The notes under the pieces were generated by a model. That model was not told where the DNA came from, made no database searches, and worked only from the letters and a program-made list of their open reading frames with translations. Shown one piece after another: positions 37,443 through 48,308 of a stretch of DNA of 64,000 nucleotides (position 1 is the stretch's first letter; every line of letters starts with the position of its first letter). Both the position numbers and the translations under genes were made by a program. This DNA comes from Devosia sp. SD17-2 (GTDB lineage: Bacteria; Pseudomonadota; Alphaproteobacteria; Rhizobiales; Devosiaceae): positions 3,055,001 to 3,119,000 of the forward strand of contig NZ_CP104002.1 in NCBI RefSeq assembly GCF_029201565.1, read 5' to 3'.

Positions 37443-38732
37443 TCAGGATTTGTGACGCAGGAGGTGAAGGTAGAAGCCGTCTGTGTTGGTGCGCAGCGGC
37501 GTAAGGCAGATGCCGCCGCCAGCGGTGGTGAGACCTTCCGGGATGTCGGTGATCAAAGCCGACTTCCAGGCCTGTGCCATATCAACGGTTTCGAGTTCCG
37601 GGTGGGCCGCAAGCAGGGCGGCGATCTGGTCGTCATTTTCCTCGGGCAGGATCGAGCAGGTGATGTAGGCCAGCGTGCCCTTTGGCTTTAGGTAGCGCAG
37701 CGCCTCTTCAAGCAGAGCCGCCTGTTCGGACTGGCGCTGGGCGAGAAGCTCGGGGCTGAGTTTCCACTTGGTATCGGGGCGACGGCGCCAGGTGCCGGTT
37801 CCGGTGCAGGGCGCGTCGATGATGACGCGGTCAAGCTTGCCGACGAGATCATCAAGGGCGCCGGGATTGGGCGCGCGGACCTGAACATTGCGAACCCCAT
37901 TGCGCTTGAGGCGATCATAGATCGGCGCGAGACGCGAGCGGTCGCTGTCATAGGCGAAGATCTGGCCCTTGTTACCCATTGCGGCCGCGAGAGCGAGGGT
38001 CTTACCACCTGCGCCGGCGCAGAGATCGAGCACCTGATCGCCGGGCTGGGCACCGCAGAGGGCGGCGACGATCTGGCTGCCCTGATCCTGCACCTCGAAC
38101 CAGCCCTTGAGATAGGCTTCATCGGTGGTGACATTGGGCGTGCGCGCATCGCAGGTGCCGGCAGGAAGCGTCAGACCAAAGGGGGCGAGCGGCGTCTGCT
38201 CGGGCGTGAAACGGGCCAGCGACTTGATGACCCGATCGGGGACCGCCTTGAGGGAATTGACGCGGAGATCGAGCGAAGGACGGCCGGTCATGGCTTCGCC
38301 TTCGGCGACCCAATTGGCGCCGAACGCGCGTTCGAGCGATGGGGCGAGCCATTCCAGGACGTCGGCACGCACTGCATCGGCCGCGCCGGAAATATCTGCC
38401 GTCGCGCCGGCAGCTTCTTCCGCGCTCAGCGCTTCGGGTGCGTGGCTGTCGCCGGTAAAAACCTCGGCGAGGGTCTCGGGCGTTTCTTTCCAGTCGCGCA
38501 GGGCGACGGCCAGCACGAGTGCGCGCGGCGTGTCGCTGCCCATGGCGGCGGCATGGGACGCGCGGCGGCGCAGCGCATCATAAACCAGATTGCCGATGGC
38601 AGCGCGGTCCCCTGCCCCGGCGAAGCGATTGTTGATACCCCAGGCCTTCAACGCCTCGGAGACGGGTCGCTTGCGCTGTTCCACATCGGTGAGGACTTCG
38701 ATGGCGGCAGCGAGACGGCCGGGAAAGCGCAT
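37443..38732 (-). CDS. rsmB: RsmB/NOP family 16S rRNA m5C methyltransferase
   Basis: A 429-residue protein with an N-terminal NusB-like domain and a C-terminal SAM methyltransferase domain: LDLCAGAGGKTLALA (about 236), DAPCTGTGTWRRRPD (about 309) and the catalytic cysteine in AYITCSILPEEND (about 359). It methylates a cytosine in 16S rRNA, by analogy with RsmB at C967; the exact target is inferred. Confidence 0.85.
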   Translation of the reverse strand: MRFPGRLAAAIEVLTDVEQRKRPVSEALKAWGINNRFAGAGDRAAIGNLVYDALRRRASHAAAMGSDTPRALVLAVALRDWKETPETLAEVFTGDSHAPEALSAEEAAGATADISGAADAVRADVLEWLAPSLERAFGANWVAEGEAMTGRPSLDLRVNSLKAVPDRVIKSLARFTPEQTPLAPFGLTLPAGTCDARTPNVTTDEAYLKGWFEVQDQGSQIVAALCGAQPGDQVLDLCAGAGGKTLALAAAMGNKGQIFAYDSDRSRLAPIYDRLKRNGVRNVQVRAPNPGALDDLVGKLDRVIIDAPCTGTGTWRRRPDTKWKLSPELLAQRQSEQAALLEEALRYLKPKGTLAYITCSILPEENDDQIAALLAAHPELETVDMAQAWKSALITDIPEGLTTAGGGICLTPLRTNTDGFYLHLLRHKS

Positions 38733-38735
38733 GGG

Positions 38736-39170
38736 TCAGATACTCGGGGCAAGGAAAATTCGAAAGACGAGCCATAGCCACATTAGGGCAAGGACGGCAA
38801 GTCCGGCGCTATAGGCGGCAAACCGCCGCTGGACGTTATTATCGGTAACGTGGATGGCAGCGTGGACGTAGCGCGTGGCCACGAAGAGCCAGGCCAGAAT
38901 GACCTCTGCCCATCCCACAAGACCAAGCGCGAGCACTACGAGGGCTGCGACGAAGAACAGCACCGGAAGCTGGAACTGATTGTCGAAATTGTTCGAAAGC
39001 AGGCGGGCCTTGAGCGGATAGGCCGAGCGCTCCACCGCGATATCGGCCATGGCAATCTCGCCGCGCAGCACGCGGGGCACGCGCTCACGCCCCATCCAGA
39101 GAACAATGATGAACGCCAGCAGCACCTGCGCAGACATGGCGAGAACGAGAAGCTTGGTGACAAGGGGCAT
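38736..39170 (-). CDS. MAPEG family membrane protein
   Basis: A 144-residue protein with four hydrophobic segments and NNFDNQFQLPVLFFV followed by ATRYVHAAIHVTDNNVQRRFAAYS-type sequence, the MAPEG (glutathione- and eicosanoid-related) signature. Bacterial members are of uncertain function. It lies 3 bp from rsmB in the same orientation. Confidence 0.75.
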   Translation of the reverse strand: MPLVTKLLVLAMSAQVLLAFIIVLWMGRERVPRVLRGEIAMADIAVERSAYPLKARLLSNNFDNQFQLPVLFFVAALVVLALGLVGWAEVILAWLFVATRYVHAAIHVTDNNVQRRFAAYSAGLAVLALMWLWLVFRIFLAPSI

Positions 39171-39260
39171 GGCGGGTCCGGGTCTGCGAGTGGCAGTCTA
39201 ACGCGGGGAGCCGGCAATCGTTCGCACCGGCCAGCCCAAGAGATCGATCCGGCTCCGGCG

Positions 39261-39626
39261 TCATGTCTCCGCGAAATGGCAGACATTGACTCGATTGCCG
39301 CAGAGATCGGTGAAGTCAAACCAGGTCAGGCCACCGCTATTTGCGATCGGGGCAACCTCACGCCCATCCTCAAGCAGTGCCGCGCGCAGACGCTCAGGGT
39401 CAGGCGAAAATAGATTGAAAGCGACAAAACTGGTCTCCGGCATAGCAGCCACAGGAACCAGAGTAAGCGCAGTCGTCGGCGTCGAGGCGCCTTCAAACCG
39501 CAGCCCGATATGGCCGGAGGATCGAAATATTTCGACCATGCCGAACATTGAAGCATACCACTTCGCCGCCGCCTCTGTGTCGACGGCTGGCACAAATATG
39601 GTGTCAATTCGCGTTGCGTGATGCAT
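39261..39626 (-). CDS. VOC/glyoxalase-like protein
   Basis: A 121-residue single-domain vicinal-oxygen-chelate fold protein: IDTIFVPAVDTEAAAKWYASMFGM at the N-terminus and LTWFDFTDLCGNRVNVCHF at the C-terminus. The substrate is unknown. It is separate from its neighbours by 30-90 bp. Confidence 0.7.
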   Translation of the reverse strand: MHHATRIDTIFVPAVDTEAAAKWYASMFGMVEIFRSSGHIGLRFEGASTPTTALTLVPVAAMPETSFVAFNLFSPDPERLRAALLEDGREVAPIANSGGLTWFDFTDLCGNRVNVCHFAET

Positions 39627-39662
39627 GGCTGCCCCCTTTTGACTTGGGGGCAGCCTAATTTA

Positions 39663-41237
<1,575 letters not shown>

Positions 41238-41464
41238 TCAGGTTGGCGAGGGTGAATAGCATCGGGGGCGCGGCTTGCATAGGGGTTGGCGGCCGTTCGG
41301 CTGCACAGCGCCTTTGCATTTTTTCCGGGAAGACAGCGCTTTTATTGCGTGGCATAAGAGTGAGGTTTGGCCGGTCGTGACAGACCAAGGCCTATGGCCA
41401 GCGGCAGTAAAGCCCGCCATAGTGTTGACGCGGTTCGGTTCTGACCGCCGATTCCCTGTCGACC

Positions 41465-42859
41465 ATGCCCGTCCTCCGTATCACTCCGCTGATTCTTGCG
41501 GTCGCCCTGTTCATGGAACAGATGGACTCGACCGTCATCGCGACGTCTCTGCCCGCCATCGCGGCTGATATCGGCACGGACGCAATTTCGCTTAAGCTGG
41601 CGCTGACGGCATATTTCGTGTCGCTGGCGATCTTTATCCCGATCAGCGGATGGATGGCGGACCGCTTTGGCGCCAAGAATATCTTTCGGCTGGCGATTTT
41701 GGTCTTCATGCTCGGATCGCTCGCCTGCTCCTTTGCCTTTTCGCTTGAGAGCTTTGTGCTGTCGCGTTTTTTCCAGGGCATGGGATCGTCGATGATGACA
41801 CCCGTGGGCAGGCTTCTGCTGGTGCGTTCGACGCCGCGCAATGAGCTCGTATCGGCCATGGCCTGGCTGACCATGCCGGCTCTGATTGCGCCTGTATCGG
41901 GGCCGCTGATCGGCGGCTTCCTGACCACCTACCTCTCCTGGCACTGGATCTTCTGGATCAACATCCCGATCGGGATCATCGGCATCATCTGCGCCAGCCT
42001 CTATCTCAAGGTGCCCGACGAGCGCACACCGCGACCGATTGATCTCGTCGGCTTCATGATCCTCGCCGTGGCCTTTTCCGGCACGGTCTTCGGGTTGTCG
42101 GTGATCAGTCTCCCGGCGCTGCCGATCGTTTATGGCTATCTTACCCTTGCCGTGGGCGTGACAGCCTGCATCCTCTATCTGCTCCACGCGCGGCGGGTGA
42201 AATATCCGCTATTGGACCCCAAACTGCTCCGGCATCGCTATTTCCGCTCTACGATCACGGGCGGCTCGGTTTTTCGGATTGGCGTTGGCGCCATGCCGTT
42301 CCTCTTGCCGTTGATGCTCCAGCTCGGCTTTGGGCTCAATCCGTTCCAATCGGGGGCAATCACCTTCGTCTCGGCGATCGGCGCCATCATGAGCAAATTC
42401 CTCAGTGAATGGCTCTATGCGCGCTTCGGCTTTCCACGCGTGCTCGGTTTTGCGGCCGTTGTCGGCGGCCTCCTGATCGCGGCGCAGGGGACATTTTCCA
42501 TGGACACGCCGGTGCCGGTGATGATGGCGATCCTGCTGGCTGGCGGCGTCATGCGGTCGCTGTTCTTTACCGGCTCGAACGCGCTGGGCTACGCCGATGT
42601 TTCCGACGAGGAGGCCAGCCAGGCGACAGCCATGGTGGCGGTGTGCCAGCAATTGTCGATCGCGTTTGGCGTCGCCGTGGCCGGGGCGATCCTTGAGCTG
42701 ACCAGCGCATTCAGCGGCGGGCACCTCGGGCTCGTTAATTTCCAGATCGCGTTCTTTACCGTGGGTGGACTCAGCATTCTGGCCAGCCTCGTCTATTTCC
42801 GTTTGCCGGCACATGCCGGAAGCAATGTTTCGGGCCATGTTGCCCACAGCAAGGAGTGA
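41465..42859 (+). CDS. DHA2-type MFS transporter, copy 1
   Basis: A 464-residue exporter with about 14 membrane segments. FMEQMDSTVIATSLPAIAADIG is the DHA2 motif in the first helix, followed by PISGWMADRFGAK (motif A) and the LSWHWIFWINIPIG motif. Such carriers expel drugs or other toxic compounds. A closely related gene follows after 30 bp, so the pair is a tandem duplication and co-transcribed. Confidence 0.85.
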   Translation: MPVLRITPLILAVALFMEQMDSTVIATSLPAIAADIGTDAISLKLALTAYFVSLAIFIPISGWMADRFGAKNIFRLAILVFMLGSLACSFAFSLESFVLSRFFQGMGSSMMTPVGRLLLVRSTPRNELVSAMAWLTMPALIAPVSGPLIGGFLTTYLSWHWIFWINIPIGIIGIICASLYLKVPDERTPRPIDLVGFMILAVAFSGTVFGLSVISLPALPIVYGYLTLAVGVTACILYLLHARRVKYPLLDPKLLRHRYFRSTITGGSVFRIGVGAMPFLLPLMLQLGFGLNPFQSGAITFVSAIGAIMSKFLSEWLYARFGFPRVLGFAAVVGGLLIAAQGTFSMDTPVPVMMAILLAGGVMRSLFFTGSNALGYADVSDEEASQATAMVAVCQQLSIAFGVAVAGAILELTSAFSGGHLGLVNFQIAFFTVGGLSILASLVYFRLPAHAGSNVSGHVAHSKE

Positions 42860-42889
42860 CCGGCGGCGACGAACCGCTGGCAAAGTGCC

Positions 42890-44275
42890 GTGTCCCGCTC
42901 AGTACCCCTCATTCTCGCCACCGCCGTGTTCATGGAGAACATGGACTCGACGGTCATCGCCACCTCGCTCGCAGCCATCGCCAGCGATATCGGCACCGAC
43001 CCGATTTCGCTCAAGCTGGCGCTGACGGCCTATCTCGTCGCCCTCGCCATTTTCATCCCGATTTCGAGCTGGATGGCCGACCGCTTCGGAGCACGGCGCG
43101 TGTTTCGCATCGCCATGCTGGTGTTCATGATCGGCTCGCTCTGCTGCGCCATGTCGAGTTCACTCGCTCAGTTCGTGGGCGCGCGGTTCCTGCAGGGCAT
43201 GGGCGGAGCCATGATGGGGCCAGTGGCGAGGCTTGTCCTGGTGCGGGCGACGCCGCGACACCAACTGGTCGACGCCATGGCGTGGCTCACCATTCCCGGC
43301 CTCATCGGGCCAATCGTCGGACCGCCTTTCGGCGGCTTCCTCACCACCTATTTTTCCTGGCACTGGATCTTCATCATCAACATCCCGATCGGGGTGCTGG
43401 GGATCGTTCTGGTCGGCTTTGCCCTGCCGAACGAGCAGCGCAACCGGCCGCGCAATATTGACGGCCCAGGCTTTATCATGGCGGGCCTCGCCTTCGCGCT
43501 TTTTGCCTTCGGCTGCTCGGTGATCAGCCTGCCGGCCCTGCCGCCGATCTATGGGATTATCGCCGCCTCGCTCGGGATCGGGTTCGCCTATTTTTACGTG
43601 CGGCACGCCCTGTCGACCGAATATCCGCTGCTCGACCTGCGTCTTCTGAAGGTCACCAGTTTCCGTATCACCATGCTCGCCGGCACCTTTTTCCGACTGG
43701 GCCAGGGCGCGGTTCCGTTCCTTTTCCCGCTCATGCTCCAGCTCACCTTCGGGCTCTCGCCATTCGAAAGCGGCATGGTGACCTTCGCCAGCGCGGTGGG
43801 CGCGCTTGTGGCCAAGTTCATCGCCAACTGGTTCTTCGCGCGCTGGGGTTTCAAGTATCCGCTGGTGATCTCCACTGCGGTGTCCGCAGCGGGCATTCTG
43901 GTGATGGGGTTCTACACTCCCGACACGCCGATCCCCCTTATCCTGGGCATTCTGCTGTTCACCGGCTTCTGGCAGTCGACCTTCTGGACCGGCTCCAACG
44001 CGTTCACCTTTGCCGACATCGAGGACAAGGACGCCGGACAGGCCAATGTGATGAGCCAGGTCTGGGGCCAGCTCACCTTTGCCATGGGCGTGGCGCTGGG
44101 TGGCGGCACGCTCGAGCTGGCGCACCGGCTGCGCGGTGGAGAAGAACTCGCCCTCGCCGATTTCCACGTGGCGTTCTTCGTTGTGGCCACCGTCGGCGCC
44201 GTGGCGACGCTCCTTTTCCTGCGCCTGCCAAAAAATGCGGGCCACCAATTGCTTGGTGGCCCGCGCATGCATTGA
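42890..44275 (+). CDS. DHA2-type MFS transporter, copy 2
   Basis: A 461-residue paralogue of the preceding exporter, colinear throughout: FMENMDSTVIATSLAAIASDIG, PISSWMADRFGARRVFR, FSWHWIFIINIPIGVLGI. It begins with GTG and lacks a strong ribosome site, suggesting coupling to copy 1. Its final codons overlap a hairpin that may end the minus-strand rlmE transcript. Two genes could form a heteromeric pair or handle different substrates. Confidence 0.84.
   Translation: MSRSVPLILATAVFMENMDSTVIATSLAAIASDIGTDPISLKLALTAYLVALAIFIPISSWMADRFGARRVFRIAMLVFMIGSLCCAMSSSLAQFVGARFLQGMGGAMMGPVARLVLVRATPRHQLVDAMAWLTIPGLIGPIVGPPFGGFLTTYFSWHWIFIINIPIGVLGIVLVGFALPNEQRNRPRNIDGPGFIMAGLAFALFAFGCSVISLPALPPIYGIIAASLGIGFAYFYVRHALSTEYPLLDLRLLKVTSFRITMLAGTFFRLGQGAVPFLFPLMLQLTFGLSPFESGMVTFASAVGALVAKFIANWFFARWGFKYPLVISTAVSAAGILVMGFYTPDTPIPLILGILLFTGFWQSTFWTGSNAFTFADIEDKDAGQANVMSQVWGQLTFAMGVALGGGTLELAHRLRGGEELALADFHVAFFVVATVGAVATLLFLRLPKNAGHQLLGGPRMH
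44237..44264 (-). terminator. Terminator for rlmE inside the 3' end of the second MFS gene
   Basis: GCGGGCCACCA and TGGTGGCCCGC form an 11-bp stem with a 6-base loop. Read on the minus strand it is followed by ATTTTTTGG, so it suits the rlmE transcript, about 120 nt past the rlmE stop. It lies inside the coding end of the convergent MFS gene. Confidence 0.65.
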
Positions 44276-44300
44276 GTTCGCTCTAAACCAAACCCGTCGG

Positions 44301-44420
44301 AATCACTTTTCAGGAGTGTTTTGGCCGTCGGCCGGCCCCCCCCGCCATTCGAGCGTAGCTCTCATGGCCTCGGCCGCTAAAATCACTCCTCAGGAGTGAA
44401 TTTGCCTTCGGCCGCGTCCG
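44301..44420. repeat. Imperfect direct repeat at the rlmE 3' end
   Basis: The bases at the end of rlmE (AATCACTCCTCAGGAGTG, then TTTGCCTTCGGCC-like) recur about 80 bp away at 44301 as AATCACTTTTCAGGAGTG, then TTTGGCCGTCGGCCG. Each unit holds a palindrome around CTCAGGAG. This looks like a decayed short duplication of the gene end. Confidence 0.5.
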
Positions 44421-45120
44421 AGCCCTTGAAACCCTTCGCAACCAGATATGCCTCGGCGGAGCCGGAGCGGCTGGACGGCGGCTTGGCGTGGAAAGTGGTC
44501 TTGAAATTGCGCTTGAGCATATGCAGCAGCTCATGCTCGGTGCCGCCCTGGAACACCTTTGCAACAAAGGTGCCGCCCGGAGCTAGGACCTGGATGGCAA
44601 AATCGGCCGCGATCTCGATCAGATGCACGATGCGCAGATGGTCGGTGGGCCGGTGGCCCGTCGTCGGCCAGGCCATGTCGCTCATCACCACATCGGCCTT
44701 ATGGCCCCCCATGGCGGCAATCAGAGCGTCAGGCGCGTCCTCGTCGGTAAAATCCTTTTGCAGCAGGATGACGCCGGGGATGGGATCCATCTCCAGATAG
44801 TCGATGCCGACCACCAACGGATTTTCCGCGGTGGAACCCACCGCCCGCGCCGCGACCTGCGACCATCCGCCTGGCGCTGCGCCAAGATCGACGACATGCA
44901 TGCCCTTCTTGAAGAACTTATGCTTTTCGTCGAGTTCCTTGATCTTGAAGGCCGCGCGCGAGCGATAGCCCTCGGCGCGCGCACGCGCCACATAAGGGTC
45001 GTTGAGCTGGCGCTGCAGCCATTTCGTGGACGAGGTCGTCCGTCCCTTTGCGGTCTTCAGGCGGATCTTCAGGTCCTTGTCGGACTTGCGACCGCCTGTT
45101 CCGAGAGCCTTATCCACCAT
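44383..45120 (-). CDS. rlmE: 23S rRNA 2'-O-methyltransferase RlmE
   Basis: A 245-residue protein (FtsJ/RrmJ family) that methylates U2552 in the A-loop of 23S rRNA during 50S assembly. SAM motif [16 protein letters not shown] and the K-D-K-E tetrad are present: K in [14 protein letters not shown] in [13 protein letters not shown] in [10 protein letters not shown] in [18 protein letters not shown] lies 6 bases before the ATG at 45120, which is preferred to 45126 or 45156. It overlaps the end of the upstream Ppx/GppA gene by 11 bp. Confidence 0.9.
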   Translation of the reverse strand: MVDKALGTGGRKSDKDLKIRLKTAKGRTTSSTKWLQRQLNDPYVARARAEGYRSRAAFKIKELDEKHKFFKKGMHVVDLGAAPGGWSQVAARAVGSTAENPLVVGIDYLEMDPIPGVILLQKDFTDEDAPDALIAAMGGHKADVVMSDMAWPTTGHRPTDHLRIVHLIEIAADFAIQVLAPGGTFVAKVFQGGTEHELLHMLKRNFKTTFHAKPPSSRSGSAEAYLVAKGFKGSDAAEGKFTPEE

Positions 45121-46291
45121 GACCATTCCTCTTCTTTGCGCGATAGGGGCGGGCATGGGCCCGATCTGCGTCCATCAGGGAAATCAGAATGCCTTCCCTG
45201 AGCCCACGATCGGCCACGCGCACGCGCTCGGTTGGCCATTCGCGACGAATGGCCTCAAAAATTGCACAGCCCGGGAGCACGAGATCGGCCCGGTCCTTGC
45301 CAATGCAGGCATGGGCGACACGCCGCTCGAAGGGCATATTGAGCAGGATGCGCATGGTCTCGTCGACCTGGTCCCGACGCATCCACAGCCCGTCGACCTT
45401 CTGGCGTTCGTAGCGTTCGAGCCCGAGATGCAAGCCGGCCAGCGTCGTCACGGTTCCCGATGTGCCGATCAGGTGCACAGGGTGCGTGCTGATCATCTGG
45501 CGCAGTTTCTCGCGCCCGCGGAACTGGCGCAGATGGTCCGACACAAACGACACCATCGATTCGAAAATCTCGGGCGTCACATTCACCCCGCCAAAACGCT
45601 CGGCGATGGAAACCACGCCCACCGGCAGAGACTGCCACGAGCGAATCGACGCCGACATGCGGCCCTGCGAGCGCGGACGGCCACCGCGAAAATCGAGCCA
45701 GGCCAGTTCGGACGAGCCACCGCCGATGTCGAACATCAGCGCACCCTGGGCAGAACTGTCGATCAGATCGGCACAACCAGTAACGGCAAGCTCGGCCTCG
45801 GTGCGGCGATCGACGATCTCCAGCTCGATTCCAAGCTCGTTCTTGACCCGTTCGAGAAAGGCCGGGCCATTTTCAGCGGCGCGGCAGGCTTCCGTCGCGA
45901 TCAGGCGCATCCGTGTTGGCTGGTGGTCACGCAGCTTGTTGCGGCACTGGCGCAGCGCATCCATGGTGCGCTCCATGGCCGCGTCACCGAGACGACCGGT
46001 GACGGAGACCCCCTCACCCAGGCGCACAATGCGCGTAAAACCATCCAGCACGCGAAAACCGTGATCGTGCGGGCGGGCAATCAACAGGCGGCAGTTATTC
46101 GTTCCCAGGTCCAGAGCCGCATAGAGCGGCCCGCGCTGGCGTCTTGGAGGGGGAGAATGCCCCGTCCGCAGCTCCGCCACTGGCGGGGGCGCAGCCCCTG
46201 CCCTTCCCTTCCGAGGCGAATCGGAAGGGGTGCGGAGCGCCGTGTCGGCCCGAGGGACCGGCGCAGCGGCGGACCGAATAGAATCGGTCAC
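45110..46291 (-). CDS. Ppx/GppA-family phosphatase
   Basis: A 393-residue member of the exopolyphosphatase / guanosine-pentaphosphate phosphohydrolase family (ASKHA fold): [15 protein letters not shown] (phosphate-1), [27 protein letters not shown] (phosphate-2) and [16 protein letters not shown] at 46291 has AAGGAG seven bases upstream, so the 47 extra residues of the longer open frame to 46432 are probably untranslated. Residues before about 55 are Pro/Arg-rich and likely disordered. It lacks the long C-terminal domain of E. coli Ppx. Whether it acts on polyP or pppGpp cannot be told. Confidence 0.85.
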   Translation of the reverse strand: MTDSIRSAAAPVPRADTALRTPSDSPRKGRAGAAPPPVAELRTGHSPPPRRQRGPLYAALDLGTNNCRLLIARPHDHGFRVLDGFTRIVRLGEGVSVTGRLGDAAMERTMDALRQCRNKLRDHQPTRMRLIATEACRAAENGPAFLERVKNELGIELEIVDRRTEAELAVTGCADLIDSSAQGALMFDIGGGSSELAWLDFRGGRPRSQGRMSASIRSWQSLPVGVVSIAERFGGVNVTPEIFESMVSFVSDHLRQFRGREKLRQMISTHPVHLIGTSGTVTTLAGLHLGLERYERQKVDGLWMRRDQVDETMRILLNMPFERRVAHACIGKDRADLVLPGCAIFEAIRREWPTERVRVADRGLREGILISLMDADRAHARPYRAKKRNGHGG

Positions 46292-46440
46292 TTCGATCTC
46301 CTTGCGCTGCCCCGTCGCAGGTCGGACCGGCCGGCCGCGCCCAGAGACAGCTTTGGTGTTGCGTTGTCGAAAACGACGGTAGAGCAAGGCTCGGTTTGGC
46401 GCAATGCACACGTTCATTGTGCAACTATCCACAGGGGCAC

Positions 46441-46469
46441 TTGCAATCGCCGAAACCTTTGTCTATTCA
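46441..46469 (+). promoter_or_regulatory. Candidate promoter of tRNA-Gln
   Basis: TTGCAA and TATTCA are separated by 17 bp about 60 bp before the tRNA. This is the best promoter-like match between the Ppx/GppA start and the tRNA. Confidence 0.4.
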
Positions 46470-46531
46470 GACCCAGCGCTGCACAGCGAACCGCGTTTCA
46501 CGGTGCAGCCACCCGGCCAGCAGGCCTCTGC

Positions 46532-46605
46532 TGGGGAATAGTTCAATGGTAGAACAGCGGACTCTGACTCCGTCGATCTTGGTTCGAATCCAGGTTCCCC
46601 AGCCA
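46532..46605 (+). tRNA. tRNA-Gln (anticodon CTG)
   Basis: A full cloverleaf: acceptor TGGGGAA pairs with TTCCCCA; the D-loop contains AGTTCAATGGTAGAAC; the anticodon loop CTCTGAC gives anticodon CTG (codon CAG); the T-arm is GGTTCGAATCC; the discriminator G is followed by an encoded CCA. The accessory region that begins right after it suggests use as an integration site. Confidence 0.95.
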
Positions 46606-46920
46606 AAAATTTCCTAAATGAAATCAATAGGTTGCGTGATGTGTTGCCATCATGGCAATGCCTTTATGTGCCATTGTGTGCCGTGCAGCTAAGTCCTTGT
46701 GAATACACATAAGGACAAAGGCACACGGCTGCGCCGTGGCACATGAGTCGGCACATGGCGCGGCATCAGCCGATCTAGTCCTCCCACTCCGCATAGAGAT
46801 GCCCGCCGAATGCCTCAGTGACCAAGCTTCGGCGACATAGGCGTCATGCTCAATCAGTTGCCCGACGGTCGGCAGTCCGGATGAAAGCCTATGCCCTATG
46901 GCTGCTTATTTAGACGGCAA
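46606..46920. other. Non-coding/decayed segment after tRNA-Gln
   Basis: No intact gene is seen in these 315 bp. The first half has inverted-repeat structure (GTCCTTGTG facing CACATAAGGAC, and GTGTGCC facing GGCACAC). The second half, on the minus strand, has two short open pieces in different frames (ending GLPTVGQLIEHDAYVAEAW and then VTEAFGGHLYAEWED with a stop at about 46776) that look like one small frameshifted protein. This fits decayed insertion DNA next to a tRNA. Confidence 0.5.
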
Positions 46921-47307
46921 CTAGCGATCCTGTTCGTCGCTCCACCCCTTCGCCCACATCAGGCCCACGATTGCACCCTTTGAGGAGGGTAGGATGGCCA
47001 ATGGCATGATGATGGAGAGAGGAACGAGAGTATACAAATAGGCCATCGGGCTTGCTCCGCCCCGCAGTTCTATGTCCAGCATTACTGCCGCGATAATGTG
47101 AATCACGACCGTGATCACAACGAAAGGCAGGAAGAGCCCAGCCTTGTAGTAAGCTAGTGGTTCTCCGCACTCAGAGCAGTGGTCCACTTGTTCAAGATAG
47201 TGGTGGAACAGCCAGCCCTTGCCGCATTTGGGGCACTTGCACTTCAAGCCGCGCCAGATCGCCGGCCAAGCCCGCTTCTCGCTCTCAGCATCTCTCGGAT
47301 CGGACAT
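46921..47307 (-). CDS. DUF983 membrane protein
   Basis: A 128-residue protein with a zinc-ribbon-like N-terminal part (CKCPKCGKGW and CSECGEPL, about 28-57) and two membrane helices (LFLPFVVITVVIHIIAAVML and TLVPLSIIMPLAILP). This matches DUF983. ATG at 47307 has AAGGGAG just upstream; the longer open frame to 47484 has no family sequence. Function unknown. Confidence 0.78.
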   Translation of the reverse strand: MSDPRDAESEKRAWPAIWRGLKCKCPKCGKGWLFHHYLEQVDHCSECGEPLAYYKAGLFLPFVVITVVIHIIAAVMLDIELRGGASPMAYLYTLVPLSIIMPLAILPSSKGAIVGLMWAKGWSDEQDR

Positions 47308-47546
47308 GCTTCTCCCTTCCGCTCGATCGCTACCTCGTTGCATGGTCTGCCTGAGCGTTGGCACAAGCAAGAGGCCAAACGGCATGGGGCCTACCGACAT
47401 TGGCGCGCCATTGCCGTTCCTCCCATGGGCTGGGAATGCCCTTAGGAGGCGCCTAGCAAGCTCGTGGCGGCTTTTACCCGTCAATCACAGCCTTAGCGCC
47501 CTTGCTGACTTCCAGCCAGCCCTTGTACGCTTCCCCACGCACAACG

Positions 47547-47996
47547 ATGGAGAGTAACCTGCCAGCCATCAGAAACGCCGCTATCACTCTCTCGGTCTTC
47601 GCAACCTTACTCTTTGCATCTCCTGTCTCTGCGGAAGCTGGAGGCCTGGAAATGTGTCGGCCGGGGCAGCCGAACACCTCTGACAAGACCTGCATCGTCG
47701 ATGGCGACACGCTCTGGCTGAATGGGATGAACCTCCGCCTGCTGGACTTCGACACCCCTGAACCGAGCACGGCCATCTGCGGTGGCGCCACGGAGGTGGA
47801 ACTGGCTCATCAGGCCAGCTCGCGTCTACGAGAACTGCTCAATTCCAACGATTGGACTTTGGAGACCTTCGGCAATGATCGGCACGGACGAACGCTAGCA
47901 ACGATCCGTATAGACGGCGTCGACGTTGGCGATATCCTGATTTCGGAGCGACTTGCCCGGCGATGGCCGGATGGTCACGAATGGTGGTGCCGCTGA
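47547..47996 (+). CDS. Secreted staphylococcal-nuclease-like protein
   Basis: A 149-residue protein with a signal peptide (ending around SAEA, about residue 30) and an SNase (thermonuclease) fold: CIVDGDTLWLNGMNLRLLDFDTPEP, then DRHGRTLATIRIDGVDVGDILISERLARRW. The arginine in RLLDFDTPE and the HGR arginine match catalytic positions of the family. It would cut nucleic acid outside the cytoplasm, or bind it. It is followed 60 bp later by an Excalibur protein. Confidence 0.78.
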   Translation: MESNLPAIRNAAITLSVFATLLFASPVSAEAGGLEMCRPGQPNTSDKTCIVDGDTLWLNGMNLRLLDFDTPEPSTAICGGATEVELAHQASSRLRELLNSNDWTLETFGNDRHGRTLATIRIDGVDVGDILISERLARRWPDGHEWWCR

Positions 47997-48056
47997 CCAC
48001 AAGACTCGACAGAAAAACTTTCGGATGCCAACCTTGCGAGTGTTGGGGGAAGCATC

Positions 48057-48308
48057 ATGAAATATATTGGAATATTGCTGGCGACTTTCCTGCTGTCAGC
48101 TCCTGCATTCGGAGAAGAGCGCATCAGCCGCGCCGTTCTTGAAGAGACGGGCTTGACCGTCGCCCAGTCCTACTCCTGCCAGCCGAGGAAGACATGCGGA
48201 CGCATCGGCTCTTGTCAGGAGGCGCGATGGTATCTCCATAATTGCTCATGGGGCGGGCGGCTCGACGGGGACAGCGACGGCGTGCCGTGTGAGAGCATCT
48301 GCCGGTGA
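48057..48308 (+). CDS. Secreted Excalibur calcium-binding protein
   Basis: An 83-residue protein with a signal peptide (KYIGILLATFLLSAPAFGEE) and a C-terminal Excalibur motif (SCQEARWYLHNC then DGDSDGVPCESIC) with paired cysteines and a DxDxDG-type loop. Excalibur domains are often fused to SNase-type nucleases; here they are separate neighbouring genes, suggesting joint function. The next frame overlaps its stop (GTGA). Confidence 0.75.
   Translation: MKYIGILLATFLLSAPAFGEERISRAVLEETGLTVAQSYSCQPRKTCGRIGSCQEARWYLHNCSWGGRLDGDSDGVPCESICR

Noticed and set aside
46292..46432. N-terminal extension of the Ppx/GppA gene to an upstream ATG
   Set aside because: The GTG at 46291 has a near-perfect ribosome site, while the extension is Arg/Pro-rich without homology.
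45002..46552. 516-codon plus-strand open frame across rlmE/ppx and into the tRNA
   Set aside because: It overlaps two real genes and runs into tRNA-Gln; the residues are low complexity and Arg/Ala/His-rich.
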